Source: Sphingobacterium wenxiniae (GTDB taxonomy: Bacteria > Bacteroidota > Bacteroidia > Sphingobacteriales > Sphingobacteriaceae). Taken from it: a stretch of 64,000 nt of DNA. The stretch spans positions 1-64,000 of the forward strand of contig NZ_FOZZ01000007.1 in the NCBI RefSeq assembly GCF_900116225.1, given 5' to 3'. The translations under genes were made by a program, and so were the position numbers. Below are positions 1 to 7,890 of the stretch, piece after piece (the stretch's first letter is position 1; the number at the start of each line of letters is the position of its first letter). The notes below the pieces were generated by a model. It had not been told where the DNA came from and did not search any database. It was given only the letters and a program-made list of their open reading frames with translations.

Positions 1-242
1 CTGATATCCGCAGAGCTATTTATACCACAAATGCTATTGAGGCTATGCACCGTCAGATCAGAAAAGTGACCAAAACGAAAGGTGCATTTACTTCTGATCA
101 GGCACTCTTGAAGTTGGTTTATCTCACGGTTAAGGAGATTTCAAAAAAATGGACCATGCCTATTCGAAATTGGGGATTGACAATGCAACAACTACATATT
201 AAATTTGGGGATAGAATTAAGGCCTTCGGCAACTCCTTTTAG
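1..242 (+). pseudogene. IS256-family transposase, C-terminal part (enters from outside the window)
   Basis: The reading frame is open from base 3 to the TAG at 240-242 and starts inside the protein. The segment reading DIRRAIYTTNAIEAMHRQIR, followed by KVTKTKGAF, is the conserved C-terminal signature of IS256-type (mutator-type) DDE transposases, which cut and paste their own element. Only about the last 79 residues are visible, so whether the whole gene is intact cannot be judged here. The stop codon lies inside the left arm of a large hairpin. The likely terminal inverted repeat of the element follows at about 292-318. I am sure of the family; I call it partial because the window cuts it. 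Confidence 0.85.
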
Positions 243-291
243 GGTTCGCACTCGAGGCTTTCAGCCTCTGAGCACGAACCCTAAAAGGAGT
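232..291. terminator. Long hairpin at the 3' end of the IS256-type transposase gene
   Basis: Bases 232-248 (ACTCCTTTTAGGGTTCG) are perfectly complementary to 275-291. An inner imperfect stem (GAGGCT/AGCCTC) lies in the loop. No U-tract follows, so it may be an insulating or transposition-related structure and not a classical terminator. Confidence 0.6.
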
Positions 292-318
292 GATGTGACA
301 CAGTTCAGTTTACACTAC
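292..318. repeat. Probable terminal inverted repeat of the IS256-type element
   Basis: GATGTGACACAGTTCAGTTT and the following ACAC lie directly after the transposase gene. Read outward, this gives GTGTAAACTGAACTGTGTCA, which is of the kind found at IS256-family ends. The other end is outside the window, so the exact boundary and the target duplication cannot be seen. Confidence 0.5.
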
Positions 319-534
319 CTTTTTCACTACAAAACGCAAATACTTCTTCAAGTTATACGCTAAACTTGACATCAGAATATGCTTATTGGCTTGAGACATA
401 CCTCGGCTGTTGACTCTTTTCAGGTTGAAAAAGTTAAGCAAAAGTTCGACTTTTTTCGTAAATTTGAGCCTTGTCGCTCGCTCGGAGTTTTCTGCTCGCC
501 TTTTTGGCTGCTTACGTCCTAATCGAACGTATTT
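310..534 (-). pseudogene. Remnant of an IS1182-type transposase, C-terminus only
   Basis: On the minus strand an open stretch from 534 down to a TAA at 310-312 has no start codon of its own; an in-frame TGA sits just upstream at 535-537. Its C-terminal part contains SRGMSQANKHILMSS followed by LAYNLKKYLRF. That is the typical C-terminal end of IS1182-family transposases. The basic stretch before it (RKQPKRRAEN) also fits. The frame ends inside what looks like the terminal repeat of the adjacent IS256-type element, so that element probably inserted into or beside this older one. It is a fossil, not a functional gene. Confidence 0.65.
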
Positions 535-543
535 TCAGCTGTG

Positions 544-1299
544 CTACTTAATCACCTGCCGCGCAGCTTGCATCAGCGGACTGGCAAATACAAAATCATT
601 CAACTCCTGAACATCTGACTTCAACATATCGGTATTCGATCCTTCCCAAAATTTTTCACCTTTATAGAGGAATAAAATATAATCACCAATTCCCATCACC
701 GAGTTCATATCATGGGTAACCACTACCGTTGTACATTGATACTCCTCGGTGAGTTCTTGAATCAGCTCATCGATCAAGATAGATGTTGCTGGATCTAAAC
801 CAGAGTTTGGTTCATCACAAAACAGATATTTTGGATTCATACTAATTGCTCGAGCAATACCAACACGCTTCTTCATACCTCCCGAAAGCTCCGATGGATA
901 AAGGTGATTTGTGTTTTTCAGGTTCACACGCTCCAAACATAAGTTTGCCCGATCCACCTTTTCCTCTTTGCTCATGCTGGTAAACATATCCAACCCAAAG
1001 ACAATATTTTGTTCCACTGTCATAGAATCAAAGAGCGCAGAATTCTGAAACAACATCCCTATCTCTCGGCGTACAGGGATACGTTCTTCAAAACTCATCT
1101 GCGTAAACTCCTCTTTGTCAAAGTAAACCTGCCCTTTCTCCGGCTCATGCAACCCTACAATACACTTCAGAAGCGTACTTTTTCCCGAACCAGAACCACC
1201 GATAATCATACTGACCTTTCCTGGTTCAAAAGCCGCATCAATCCCCTTCAACACATGATTATCCCCAAAAGATTTATGTATATTTTGAATCTCAATCAT
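544..1299 (-). CDS. mlaF: MlaF-like ABC transporter ATP-binding protein (phospholipid transport)
   Basis: This 251-residue protein is the ATPase of an Mla/TGD-type system that moves phospholipids between inner and outer membrane. Visible motifs are Walker A GGSGSGKST (about 34-42), the signature LSGGMKKRVGIARA (138-151), Walker B with YLFCDEPNSGLDP (158-170) and the H-loop histidine near 196. The CDEPNSGLDP wording is typical of MlaF. I start at the ATG ending at 1299 (MIEIQNIHKSFG). An ATG ten codons upstream would add a tail that the family does not have. It lies 48 bases downstream of the permease gene and must form an operon with it. An MCE protein (MlaD) would be expected downstream, but IS remnants are there instead. 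Confidence 0.9.
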   Translation of the reverse strand: MIEIQNIHKSFGDNHVLKGIDAAFEPGKVSMIIGGSGSGKSTLLKCIVGLHEPEKGQVYFDKEEFTQMSFEERIPVRREIGMLFQNSALFDSMTVEQNIVFGLDMFTSMSKEEKVDRANLCLERVNLKNTNHLYPSELSGGMKKRVGIARAISMNPKYLFCDEPNSGLDPATSILIDELIQELTEEYQCTTVVVTHDMNSVMGIGDYILFLYKGEKFWEGSNTDMLKSDVQELNDFVFASPLMQAARQVIK

Positions 1300-1347
1300 A
1301 AATTTATTTTTTGAAATGCAGATCTGCAAATTTGCGCATCTACAAAC

Positions 1348-2082
1348 CTAAAGCATTAGTGCGGTAATAACATAGTCACAAACCAATATCGAAATACAGC
1401 CGATGACTACGGCCTGCGTTCCGGCCTGCCCGACTTCCAAGGCTCCTCCACGTACATAAAACCCCTTATAGGCCGGCACAGAGGTAATAATAAACCCAAA
1501 AACAAATGCCTTTACCAAGGCTACTGCTACCGTGAAACCATTGAACCCACCTTGTATGCCCTGGATATAATCTGAAGGAGCAACCGCTCCCGATAAAGAA
1601 CCACCAATCAAACCCCCACAGATCGCACAAAAAATAGCCACAATTACTAATGCAGGCATCATCACTACCCCAGCAATAATCTTAGGCAGGATAAGGTACC
1701 CCGGCGCATTAATCCCCATAATTTCCAAGGCATCGATCTGTTCGGTTACACGCATCGAACCTATCTGTGATGATATAGAAGAACCTACTTTCCCCATCAG
1801 CACCAATGCCGAAATCGTAGGCCCCAGTTCCAGAATGTTAGAGTCCCTATTAATCTGCCCGATAACCGTAGACGGTATCAGATCTGAAACCAACTGAAAC
1901 GCAATTTGCAATGTCATTACGGCTCCGATGAACGTCGAAATAATCAGAATCAGCCCCAAAGAACCAACACCAATTTCATTCATCTCATGAAAAATCTCCT
2001 TGATGTATATTTTCCACTTCTCCGGTTTTTTGAAAACCTTCCGCAACAACATCACATACTTACCAAAATGATGGAATATCAT
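1348..2082 (-). CDS. mlaE: MlaE-family ABC transporter permease
   Basis: This 244-residue integral membrane protein belongs to the MlaE/YrbE permease family, the inner-membrane channel part of the Mla phospholipid transporter. About five hydrophobic segments are visible. The conserved motif EQIDALE (about 114-120) within MRVTEQIDALEIMG is the coupling region characteristic of the family. Length is close to the usual 245-265. It is the first gene of the mlaE-mlaF transcript. The 239 bases upstream show no exact TAnnTTTG box in this direction. The family call is firm; the direction of lipid transport cannot be told from sequence. Confidence 0.92.
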   Translation of the reverse strand: MIFHHFGKYVMLLRKVFKKPEKWKIYIKEIFHEMNEIGVGSLGLILIISTFIGAVMTLQIAFQLVSDLIPSTVIGQINRDSNILELGPTISALVLMGKVGSSISSQIGSMRVTEQIDALEIMGINAPGYLILPKIIAGVVMMPALVIVAIFCAICGGLIGGSLSGAVAPSDYIQGIQGGFNGFTVAVALVKAFVFGFIITSVPAYKGFYVRGGALEVGQAGTQAVVIGCISILVCDYVITALML

Positions 2083-2259
2083 ACTATTTTACAAGCTTAA
2101 AACAAATTATAACGCAATATACACATTTACACCTAAGATTATTAATCCTCATTAAGTCATTTTGACTTTAGAAAACCTCATATCTTAGCGACAAGAAGAA
2201 AATTCACCGATACAAAACTTCCTTTCGCCGATAATATGAACAACATAACCTAAAAGTAG

Positions 2260-2290
2260 TTTGCCAAAAAATTAGTATCTTATACTTTTG
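2260..2290 (+). promoter_or_regulatory. Bacteroidota-type promoter for the LiaF-like gene
   Basis: TTTG at 2260-2263 and TACTTTTG at 2283-2290 are separated by 19 bases, matching the TTTG-N19-TAnnTTTG consensus of the main sigma factor of Bacteroidota. The gene starts 31 bases after the -7 box. Confidence 0.7.
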
Positions 2291-2321
2291 ACCTATATAT
2301 TTACACAGGAAATCAAGTAAC

Positions 2322-3251
2322 ATGGAAAATAAAATCATCTCTGGAATATGGTTCGTCTGCATAGGTCTACTGCTGCTGTTGCACAATCTAGACGTAATCG
2401 ATTTCAATTTATGGGCAATCGTGAAATACTGGCCACTTTCCGTTATCCTCGTTGGGGTCAACCTCATGGTACAGAACAGAGCCTACGGAGGATACATCAA
2501 AATAGCTTGTAACGTACTCTTTTTGGGTTGGATTGTTTTCGTAGGTCTCTCCTCTCCCAATACAGGATGGACTCCCAAAATATTTAACAACGGAAATATC
2601 TCTTTCTCCAACGACAAAGATAATAAAGACCTCCTTTCTACAGTCTCAGTACCTTACGAAGAAAACGTGCAAGAAGTAAAATTCGACTTTAACGGCGGTG
2701 CCGGAGCCTTTGAAATCGCACCGTCTGATGCAAAACTTCTTGAGGCAACGTGTGAAAGTGAAGACATGGGACTTCGCTTGGAGAGCAAAAACAAAGACGG
2801 CGAGCAAAAAATCGAACTTACAGCTAAACCCAAAGGGAAGAAGAATAACAAAGTCAACAGAAAAGTTGCGATGTCATTGCATACAGCTCCCGTTTGGGAT
2901 ATGGAATTAAACTATGGTGCTGCTAAGTTTTCTGGTGATTTATCCCCCTTTAAAATAAAGAAACTGGATATCAACACCGGAGCAAGCTCTATGGACTTGA
3001 AACTGGGAGAACCACAATTGGAAACCACAAAAATAAAGATTGCCACAGGTGCTTCAACCATTCACCTGCACATTCCGAAAGATGCTCCTGTACGGATAAA
3101 ATATTCCACTATAGCCTCTTCCAACAACTTAGAAGGATTTGACAATATGCAAAAAGGGTTGGCAACCAGCAATAACTACGATAATGCGTCAAAAAGATTC
3201 GATATCGAATTAGATGGAGCGGCGAATACGTTTACCATTTCAAGGTATTAA
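2322..3251 (+). CDS. LiaF/LiaI-like membrane protein with C-terminal beta-rich domain
   Basis: The protein has 309 residues. The first 80 or so hold three or four closely packed hydrophobic segments with the pattern GIWFVCIGLLLLLHNLDVID and a WPL motif, as in the LiaI-LiaF-like transmembrane region (DUF5668). The remainder is soluble and rich in repeated short beta motifs (GAGAFEIAP, GAAKFSGDL, GASSMDLKLG, GASTIHLHIP), which resembles the toastrack/DUF4097 fold. In Firmicutes such proteins sense envelope stress together with LiaRS; no such kinase is next to this one, so a role in envelope monitoring is only an inference. A well-formed promoter lies just upstream. Confidence 0.75.
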   Translation: MENKIISGIWFVCIGLLLLLHNLDVIDFNLWAIVKYWPLSVILVGVNLMVQNRAYGGYIKIACNVLFLGWIVFVGLSSPNTGWTPKIFNNGNISFSNDKDNKDLLSTVSVPYEENVQEVKFDFNGGAGAFEIAPSDAKLLEATCESEDMGLRLESKNKDGEQKIELTAKPKGKKNNKVNRKVAMSLHTAPVWDMELNYGAAKFSGDLSPFKIKKLDINTGASSMDLKLGEPQLETTKIKIATGASTIHLHIPKDAPVRIKYSTIASSNNLEGFDNMQKGLATSNNYDNASKRFDIELDGAANTFTISRY

Positions 3252-3278
3252 GGATAATCCCTACCTTTGTGGGTGACA

Positions 3279-5276
3279 ATGGATACGAAAAACGCAATCA
3301 TATTAGCAGGCGGATACTGTAACTCCAAAACGGAGTACAGTCGGTTTTTGACAAGAGAAGTACAAATCGGAGATATACCGATGGGCGGACAGCAGCCCAT
3401 ACGTATCCAAAGCATGACCACCGTGGACACAATGGACACTTTTGGTTCTATTGAGCAAACAATCCGTATGGTGGATGCCGGTTGTGAATATGTCCGCATT
3501 ACCGCCCCGAGTATCAAGGAAGCCGAGAATCTCGCACTTATCAAAAAAGGTTTACGAGACAGAGGTTACCATGTACCCTTGGTTGCCGATATCCACTTCA
3601 CTCCTAACGCTGCTGAAGTTGCTGCACGAATTGTAGAGAAAGTCCGCATCAATCCCGGCAACTATGCCGACAAAAAGAAATTCGATCAAATCGACTATAC
3701 GGATAGTGAATATCAAGGTGAATTAGACCGAATCTACAAGAAATTTGCGCCTTTGGTAGGTATATGTAAAGAGTACGGAACTGCGATGCGTATCGGTACC
3801 AACCATGGCTCTCTATCCGACCGCATCATGAGTCGATATGGAGATACACCGGAGGGCATGGTAGAATCTGCTTTAGAATTTATCCGTATCTGTGAAGACC
3901 TCAGCTATTATAACCTCGTAGTTTCCATGAAATCTTCCAACCCGCAGATTATGGTGAAGGCCTATCGCTTGTTGGTCGAAAGAATGGTTGCTGAGAACAT
4001 GAACTATCCGCTGCACTTAGGCGTAACAGAAGCTGGTGATGGTGAAGATGGACGCATTAAATCTGCCGTTGGCATAGGCACCCTTCTCGAAGACGGATTA
4101 GGTGATACCGTTCGCGTATCCCTTACTGAAGAACCTGAAAAAGAAGCACCAGTAGCTATCGCCTTGGTTAATCGATATGCGCGCAGAAAGACCGCTATAG
4201 AAAACCATCCACCGCGTGAAATCCTAAAATTATCCGACTATGCGGAAACACAACCCTACGAAGCTCAGGAAGTAAATGCTTTTATAGGAGGTTCACTTGT
4301 TCCTCGCGTAGTGGTGGATATTTCCAATGAAAACTTAAAAGATCCATTTATTCTATCAGCTGTAGGCTATCGTTACGATGCGTTGAACGACAAATACCAC
4401 ATGGGGGATCAGTCTGTAGATTTTGTTTACTTAGGCAACAACCTCCCCTCTTTTCAGCTTCCGGGAAACCTTAAGGTGCTTTACAATTATGCGACTTGGC
4501 GCCAACTGGCAGAGAAGGGAAATAAACATCCAGTATATAGCCTATCGGAATACAATACCGCAGCTGAAAAAGACAAGGCATTAAATCTCGTTCATATCAG
4601 CAATGACGACCTTTCGTCAGAAGATTTCGCGAATATGCAAGTGGACAAGACCACGGTGTTCATTTTGGAAACACAGCACATACATGGTATGGCAGACCAA
4701 CGGCAGTTTTTCCAAAACCTGCAAGCTATTGGCATCAACAACCCGGTAATTATTAAGCGGAGCTATGCCGTTGAAGAGTTTTCAGGGCCTTTAGGCGATA
4801 TTATGAATCCCGAAGAACCCATATCCAAGCTACAATTATATGCAGCAACGGATATTGGAGCCCTTTTAATAGACGGACTTGGTTCAGGAATCTGGATTGA
4901 ATCTCCGGCTACAGCTATCGACAAATTAACGTCCATTTCATTCGGTGTACTACAAGCTACGCGTTCACGTATTTCCAAGACAGAATACATTTCTTGCCCA
5001 AGCTGCGGACGTACCCTATTTGACTTGCAAGAAACAACACAGATGATACGCTTGCGTACAAGCCACCTCAAAGGCCTTAAAATCGGCATTATGGGCTGTA
5101 TTGTGAATGGACCGGGAGAAATGGCAGATGCAGATTACGGCTATGTTGGTGCTGGTCCGGACAAAATCACCTTATATCGCGGAAAAGAAGTCGTGAAAAA
5201 GAATGTAAGTTCCGCCAATGCGCTTGATGAACTTATCGACATTATCAAAGCCGACGGGTTGTGGATAGAAGAGTAA
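3279..5276 (+). CDS. ispG: 4-hydroxy-3-methylbut-2-enyl diphosphate synthase, long three-domain form
   Basis: IspG (GcpE) converts MEcPP to HMBPP in the non-mevalonate isoprenoid pathway, using a [4Fe-4S] cluster. At 665 residues this is the long form found in Bacteroidota, Chlamydiae and plants: a TIM barrel (IGDIPMGG...QSMTTVDTMDT near the N-terminus), a large central insert, then the iron-sulfur domain. The cluster region shows CPSCGRTLFDL at about 572-582 and MGCIVNGPGEM near 603-613. I prefer the ATG at 3279; a frame-compatible ATG at 3267 lies inside a TACCTTTG box (3262-3269) that looks like the -7 promoter element. That would make the mRNA nearly leaderless. It stands alone, with a convergent gene after it. 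Confidence 0.95.
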   Translation: MDTKNAIILAGGYCNSKTEYSRFLTREVQIGDIPMGGQQPIRIQSMTTVDTMDTFGSIEQTIRMVDAGCEYVRITAPSIKEAENLALIKKGLRDRGYHVPLVADIHFTPNAAEVAARIVEKVRINPGNYADKKKFDQIDYTDSEYQGELDRIYKKFAPLVGICKEYGTAMRIGTNHGSLSDRIMSRYGDTPEGMVESALEFIRICEDLSYYNLVVSMKSSNPQIMVKAYRLLVERMVAENMNYPLHLGVTEAGDGEDGRIKSAVGIGTLLEDGLGDTVRVSLTEEPEKEAPVAIALVNRYARRKTAIENHPPREILKLSDYAETQPYEAQEVNAFIGGSLVPRVVVDISNENLKDPFILSAVGYRYDALNDKYHMGDQSVDFVYLGNNLPSFQLPGNLKVLYNYATWRQLAEKGNKHPVYSLSEYNTAAEKDKALNLVHISNDDLSSEDFANMQVDKTTVFILETQHIHGMADQRQFFQNLQAIGINNPVIIKRSYAVEEFSGPLGDIMNPEEPISKLQLYAATDIGALLIDGLGSGIWIESPATAIDKLTSISFGVLQATRSRISKTEYISCPSCGRTLFDLQETTQMIRLRTSHLKGLKIGIMGCIVNGPGEMADADYGYVGAGPDKITLYRGKEVVKKNVSSANALDELIDIIKADGLWIEE

Positions 5277-5288
5277 GGGGGAAAGGAA

Positions 5289-5720
5289 TTATCTTACCGA
5301 AATACGTTTTACGATAACTTCCGTACCAGAGGTGACACGGACAAAATAGAAACCTGCGGTCAGTTTTCCATTTGCATCGAAAGACAAACTTTGCAAACCG
5401 TCATCCAAACGACCGTTCATTAAGTTCAACACTTCATTCCCCAAAGCATCCATCACCTTAATCGCAACCGTATTTTGCTTATTAAGTTTGAAGTTAAGCG
5501 TAACTTGATCTGCAATCGGGTTATAGAAAACTTTGACATTCGAAATCAGCTTCTCGCTATCATCATTTGCACGTTCCGAAGAAACAGCATACAAAAATTC
5601 TGTTTTTGTCGGGATAAGAGATAAATCTACAGCAGAAAAATTAGCCGTAGCTTTCCCTGTAGTAAGCATCATTGCGCTTACTATCATTGTTAAAGCTACT
5701 TTTCCAATTATTCTTGTCAT
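5289..5720 (-). CDS. Small secreted protein with type IX secretion sorting domain
   Basis: The 143-residue protein begins with a basic, hydrophobic signal peptide (MTRIIGKVALTMIVSAMML...). The last 80 residues form a beta-sandwich tail with the pattern VKVFYNPIADQVTLNF, IKVMDALGNEVLNL and GFYFVRVTSG, ending in VKRISVR. That is the T9SS type A (Por secretion) C-terminal sorting signal. Between them are only about 40 residues without a recognisable domain, so the protein is almost all signal plus tail. What it does outside the cell is unknown. It is convergent with ispG, 12 bases apart. A candidate -7 box (TAGATTTG on the minus strand) lies at 5786-5793. Confidence 0.75.
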   Translation of the reverse strand: MTRIIGKVALTMIVSAMMLTTGKATANFSAVDLSLIPTKTEFLYAVSSERANDDSEKLISNVKVFYNPIADQVTLNFKLNKQNTVAIKVMDALGNEVLNLMNGRLDDGLQSLSFDANGKLTAGFYFVRVTSGTEVIVKRISVR

Positions 5721-5935
5721 AGTTTATTTCAATAGACTAAAAAATAGATGTTTGGTTTAAATACACTTCTTTCAAAGCACCTATACAAATCTAATTTTTT
5801 TTATTGAAAAACCATGCACTGTTAAAAAAAAGTTTTCCTTTTAACAATTTTTAACAGCAATATACGTTGTATTGTTTTTTTTATCTACATTCGCTCCGTT
5901 TTTCTAATACCCGTGTTTCAAATAAATTATACAAA

Positions 5936-7876
5936 ATGAAACCAACAAAGCATCACGATGCACATAAACTCAGCATGGCTGGTTTATTGATAAGCTTAGG
6001 CATTATTTTCGGTGATATTGGCACTTCTCCCCTCTATGTTTTCAAAGCTATATTCAATCAAGGTATTGTTGAGAAAGACCTTATCTTAGGCAGTCTTTCT
6101 TGCGTATTTTGGACATTAACGCTACAAACTACCATCAAATATGTATGGATTACGCTTAATGCAGACAATAAGGGAGAAGGAGGAATACTGTCACTCTATT
6201 CATTGGTCAAGAAAAGAGCAAAATGGTTAATCATTCCCGCTATTATTGGAGCAAGCACACTACTTGCAGATGGGATGATTACTCCCGCAATAACCATTTC
6301 GTCCGCCGTAGAGGGATTGCTGATTCACAACCCTTCCCTACCCACTGTCCCTATCGTAGTTAGTATCATATCTTTGCTTTTTCTTATACAACGATTCGGC
6401 ACCTCTATTGTTGGTCGGGTATTCGGGCCATTGATGCTCATCTGGTTTTCGACAATCGGTATATTAGGCGCATTACATATTCATCACGCACCGGAGATAG
6501 TCTCTGCCCTTAACCCCTACTACGCTATACGTACCATTATCGAACATCCCAATGCGCTTGTGCTCATTGGGGCTATTTTCCTATGTACAACAGGGGCAGA
6601 AGCCTTGTATTCAGATATGGGGCATTGCGGAAAGCAGAATATCCGTATCAGTTGGATCTTTGTTAAGATAGCATTAATATTAAATTACTTCGGACAGGGA
6701 GCTTGGTTATTAGAACACGTTGGATCGCCTATTAGCGGACAAAATCCTTTCTATGGGATTATGCCTGCGGGTTTCCTGGTTTATGGCATTGCTATCGCGA
6801 CCATTGCCGCCATTATCGCCAGTCAAGCAATGATATCCGGTTCTTTTACACTTATTTCGGAAGCCGTGCGCTTGAATATATGGCCCAAAGTAACAATTCG
6901 ATACCCTAGTGACCAGAAAGGACAATTATATGTTCCATCCATTAATTTCATATTGTATGTCGGCTGTATGCTTATCATCGTCGTATTCAAGGAATCCAGT
7001 AATATGGAAGCTGCTTACGGCCTGGCTATCAACCTGACCTTTATTGCCACAACCATCCTGATGTGTTTCTTCTTGATCCGGGTACACATCCAAAAAGTCT
7101 GGGTCATCCTTTTCGCCTTAGTATATTTTATCATAGAGATTACATTCTTGATGGGCAATGGGGTGAAAATACAACATGGTGGTTGGTTAACCCTGCTATT
7201 GGCCAGTACCCTTTTTATCATCATGTTCTCATGGTATGGCGCTCGAAAAATCAAGAACAGTTTTGTCCGATTTACCAAAATCCAAGACTACTATTCGATC
7301 ATATCTGAATTAAGCGAAGATAAAAGTGTACCGCTCTTTGCTTCACATCTGGTATATCTCACAAGCGCGAACAATAAAAGCGAGATTGAATATAAAATTA
7401 TCTATTCTATTATTAACAAAAAACCTAAACGAGCAGATGTATATTGGCTTGTTCACGTCGATGTGATGGACAATCCCCACACGCGGGAATACACCGTCCA
7501 ACAACTCATTCCTCAAAAACTAGTTCGTATTGATTTTAGATTAGGTTTCCGTGAAGAACAACGTATAAGTCTTCTATTCCGTAAAGTTGTAGAAGATATG
7601 GTAGCTAACGGTGAGATTGACATCACTAGTAATTATGACACATTAAAAAAACATCATATAGCCGGTGATTTTAATTTCGTAGTCTTGGAAAAAATAATTT
7701 CCAAAACCCATGATCTGCGTTGGTACCAGAAAATAATATTGGAAATCTACAAATTTCTTAAACGCTTTAGCTTATCAGAAGAAAAAGGGTTTGGGTTGGA
7801 TAGCAGCTTCGTCACGGTAGAACGTGTGCCGTTGAACATACCCAACACCAAAGAAGTAAAACTCCACAGGATATAA
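5936..7876 (+). CDS. kup: KUP-family low-affinity potassium transporter
   Basis: This 646-residue membrane protein matches the KUP/HAK/KT potassium uptake family. The first segment reads GIIFGDIGTSPLYVFKAIF, followed by NKGEGGILSLYSL and LLADGMITPAITISSAVEG, which are the family's most conserved stretches. About twelve hydrophobic helices cover residues 15-460, and the last 190 residues are a soluble cytoplasmic tail, as expected. I take the ATG at 5936 because upstream codons in the frame encode nothing family-like. It probably mediates proton-coupled K+ uptake. The 215 bases before it are AT-rich with no clear promoter match. Confidence 0.95.
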   Translation: MKPTKHHDAHKLSMAGLLISLGIIFGDIGTSPLYVFKAIFNQGIVEKDLILGSLSCVFWTLTLQTTIKYVWITLNADNKGEGGILSLYSLVKKRAKWLIIPAIIGASTLLADGMITPAITISSAVEGLLIHNPSLPTVPIVVSIISLLFLIQRFGTSIVGRVFGPLMLIWFSTIGILGALHIHHAPEIVSALNPYYAIRTIIEHPNALVLIGAIFLCTTGAEALYSDMGHCGKQNIRISWIFVKIALILNYFGQGAWLLEHVGSPISGQNPFYGIMPAGFLVYGIAIATIAAIIASQAMISGSFTLISEAVRLNIWPKVTIRYPSDQKGQLYVPSINFILYVGCMLIIVVFKESSNMEAAYGLAINLTFIATTILMCFFLIRVHIQKVWVILFALVYFIIEITFLMGNGVKIQHGGWLTLLLASTLFIIMFSWYGARKIKNSFVRFTKIQDYYSIISELSEDKSVPLFASHLVYLTSANNKSEIEYKIIYSIINKKPKRADVYWLVHVDVMDNPHTREYTVQQLIPQKLVRIDFRLGFREEQRISLLFRKVVEDMVANGEIDITSNYDTLKKHHIAGDFNFVVLEKIISKTHDLRWYQKIILEIYKFLKRFSLSEEKGFGLDSSFVTVERVPLNIPNTKEVKLHRI

Positions 7877-7890
7877 GTGCCTAAGTAATC

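Noticed and set aside
2204..2467. Minus-strand open frame over the start of the LiaF-like gene
   Set aside because: It overlaps the promoter and start of a better supported gene and encodes no recognisable protein.
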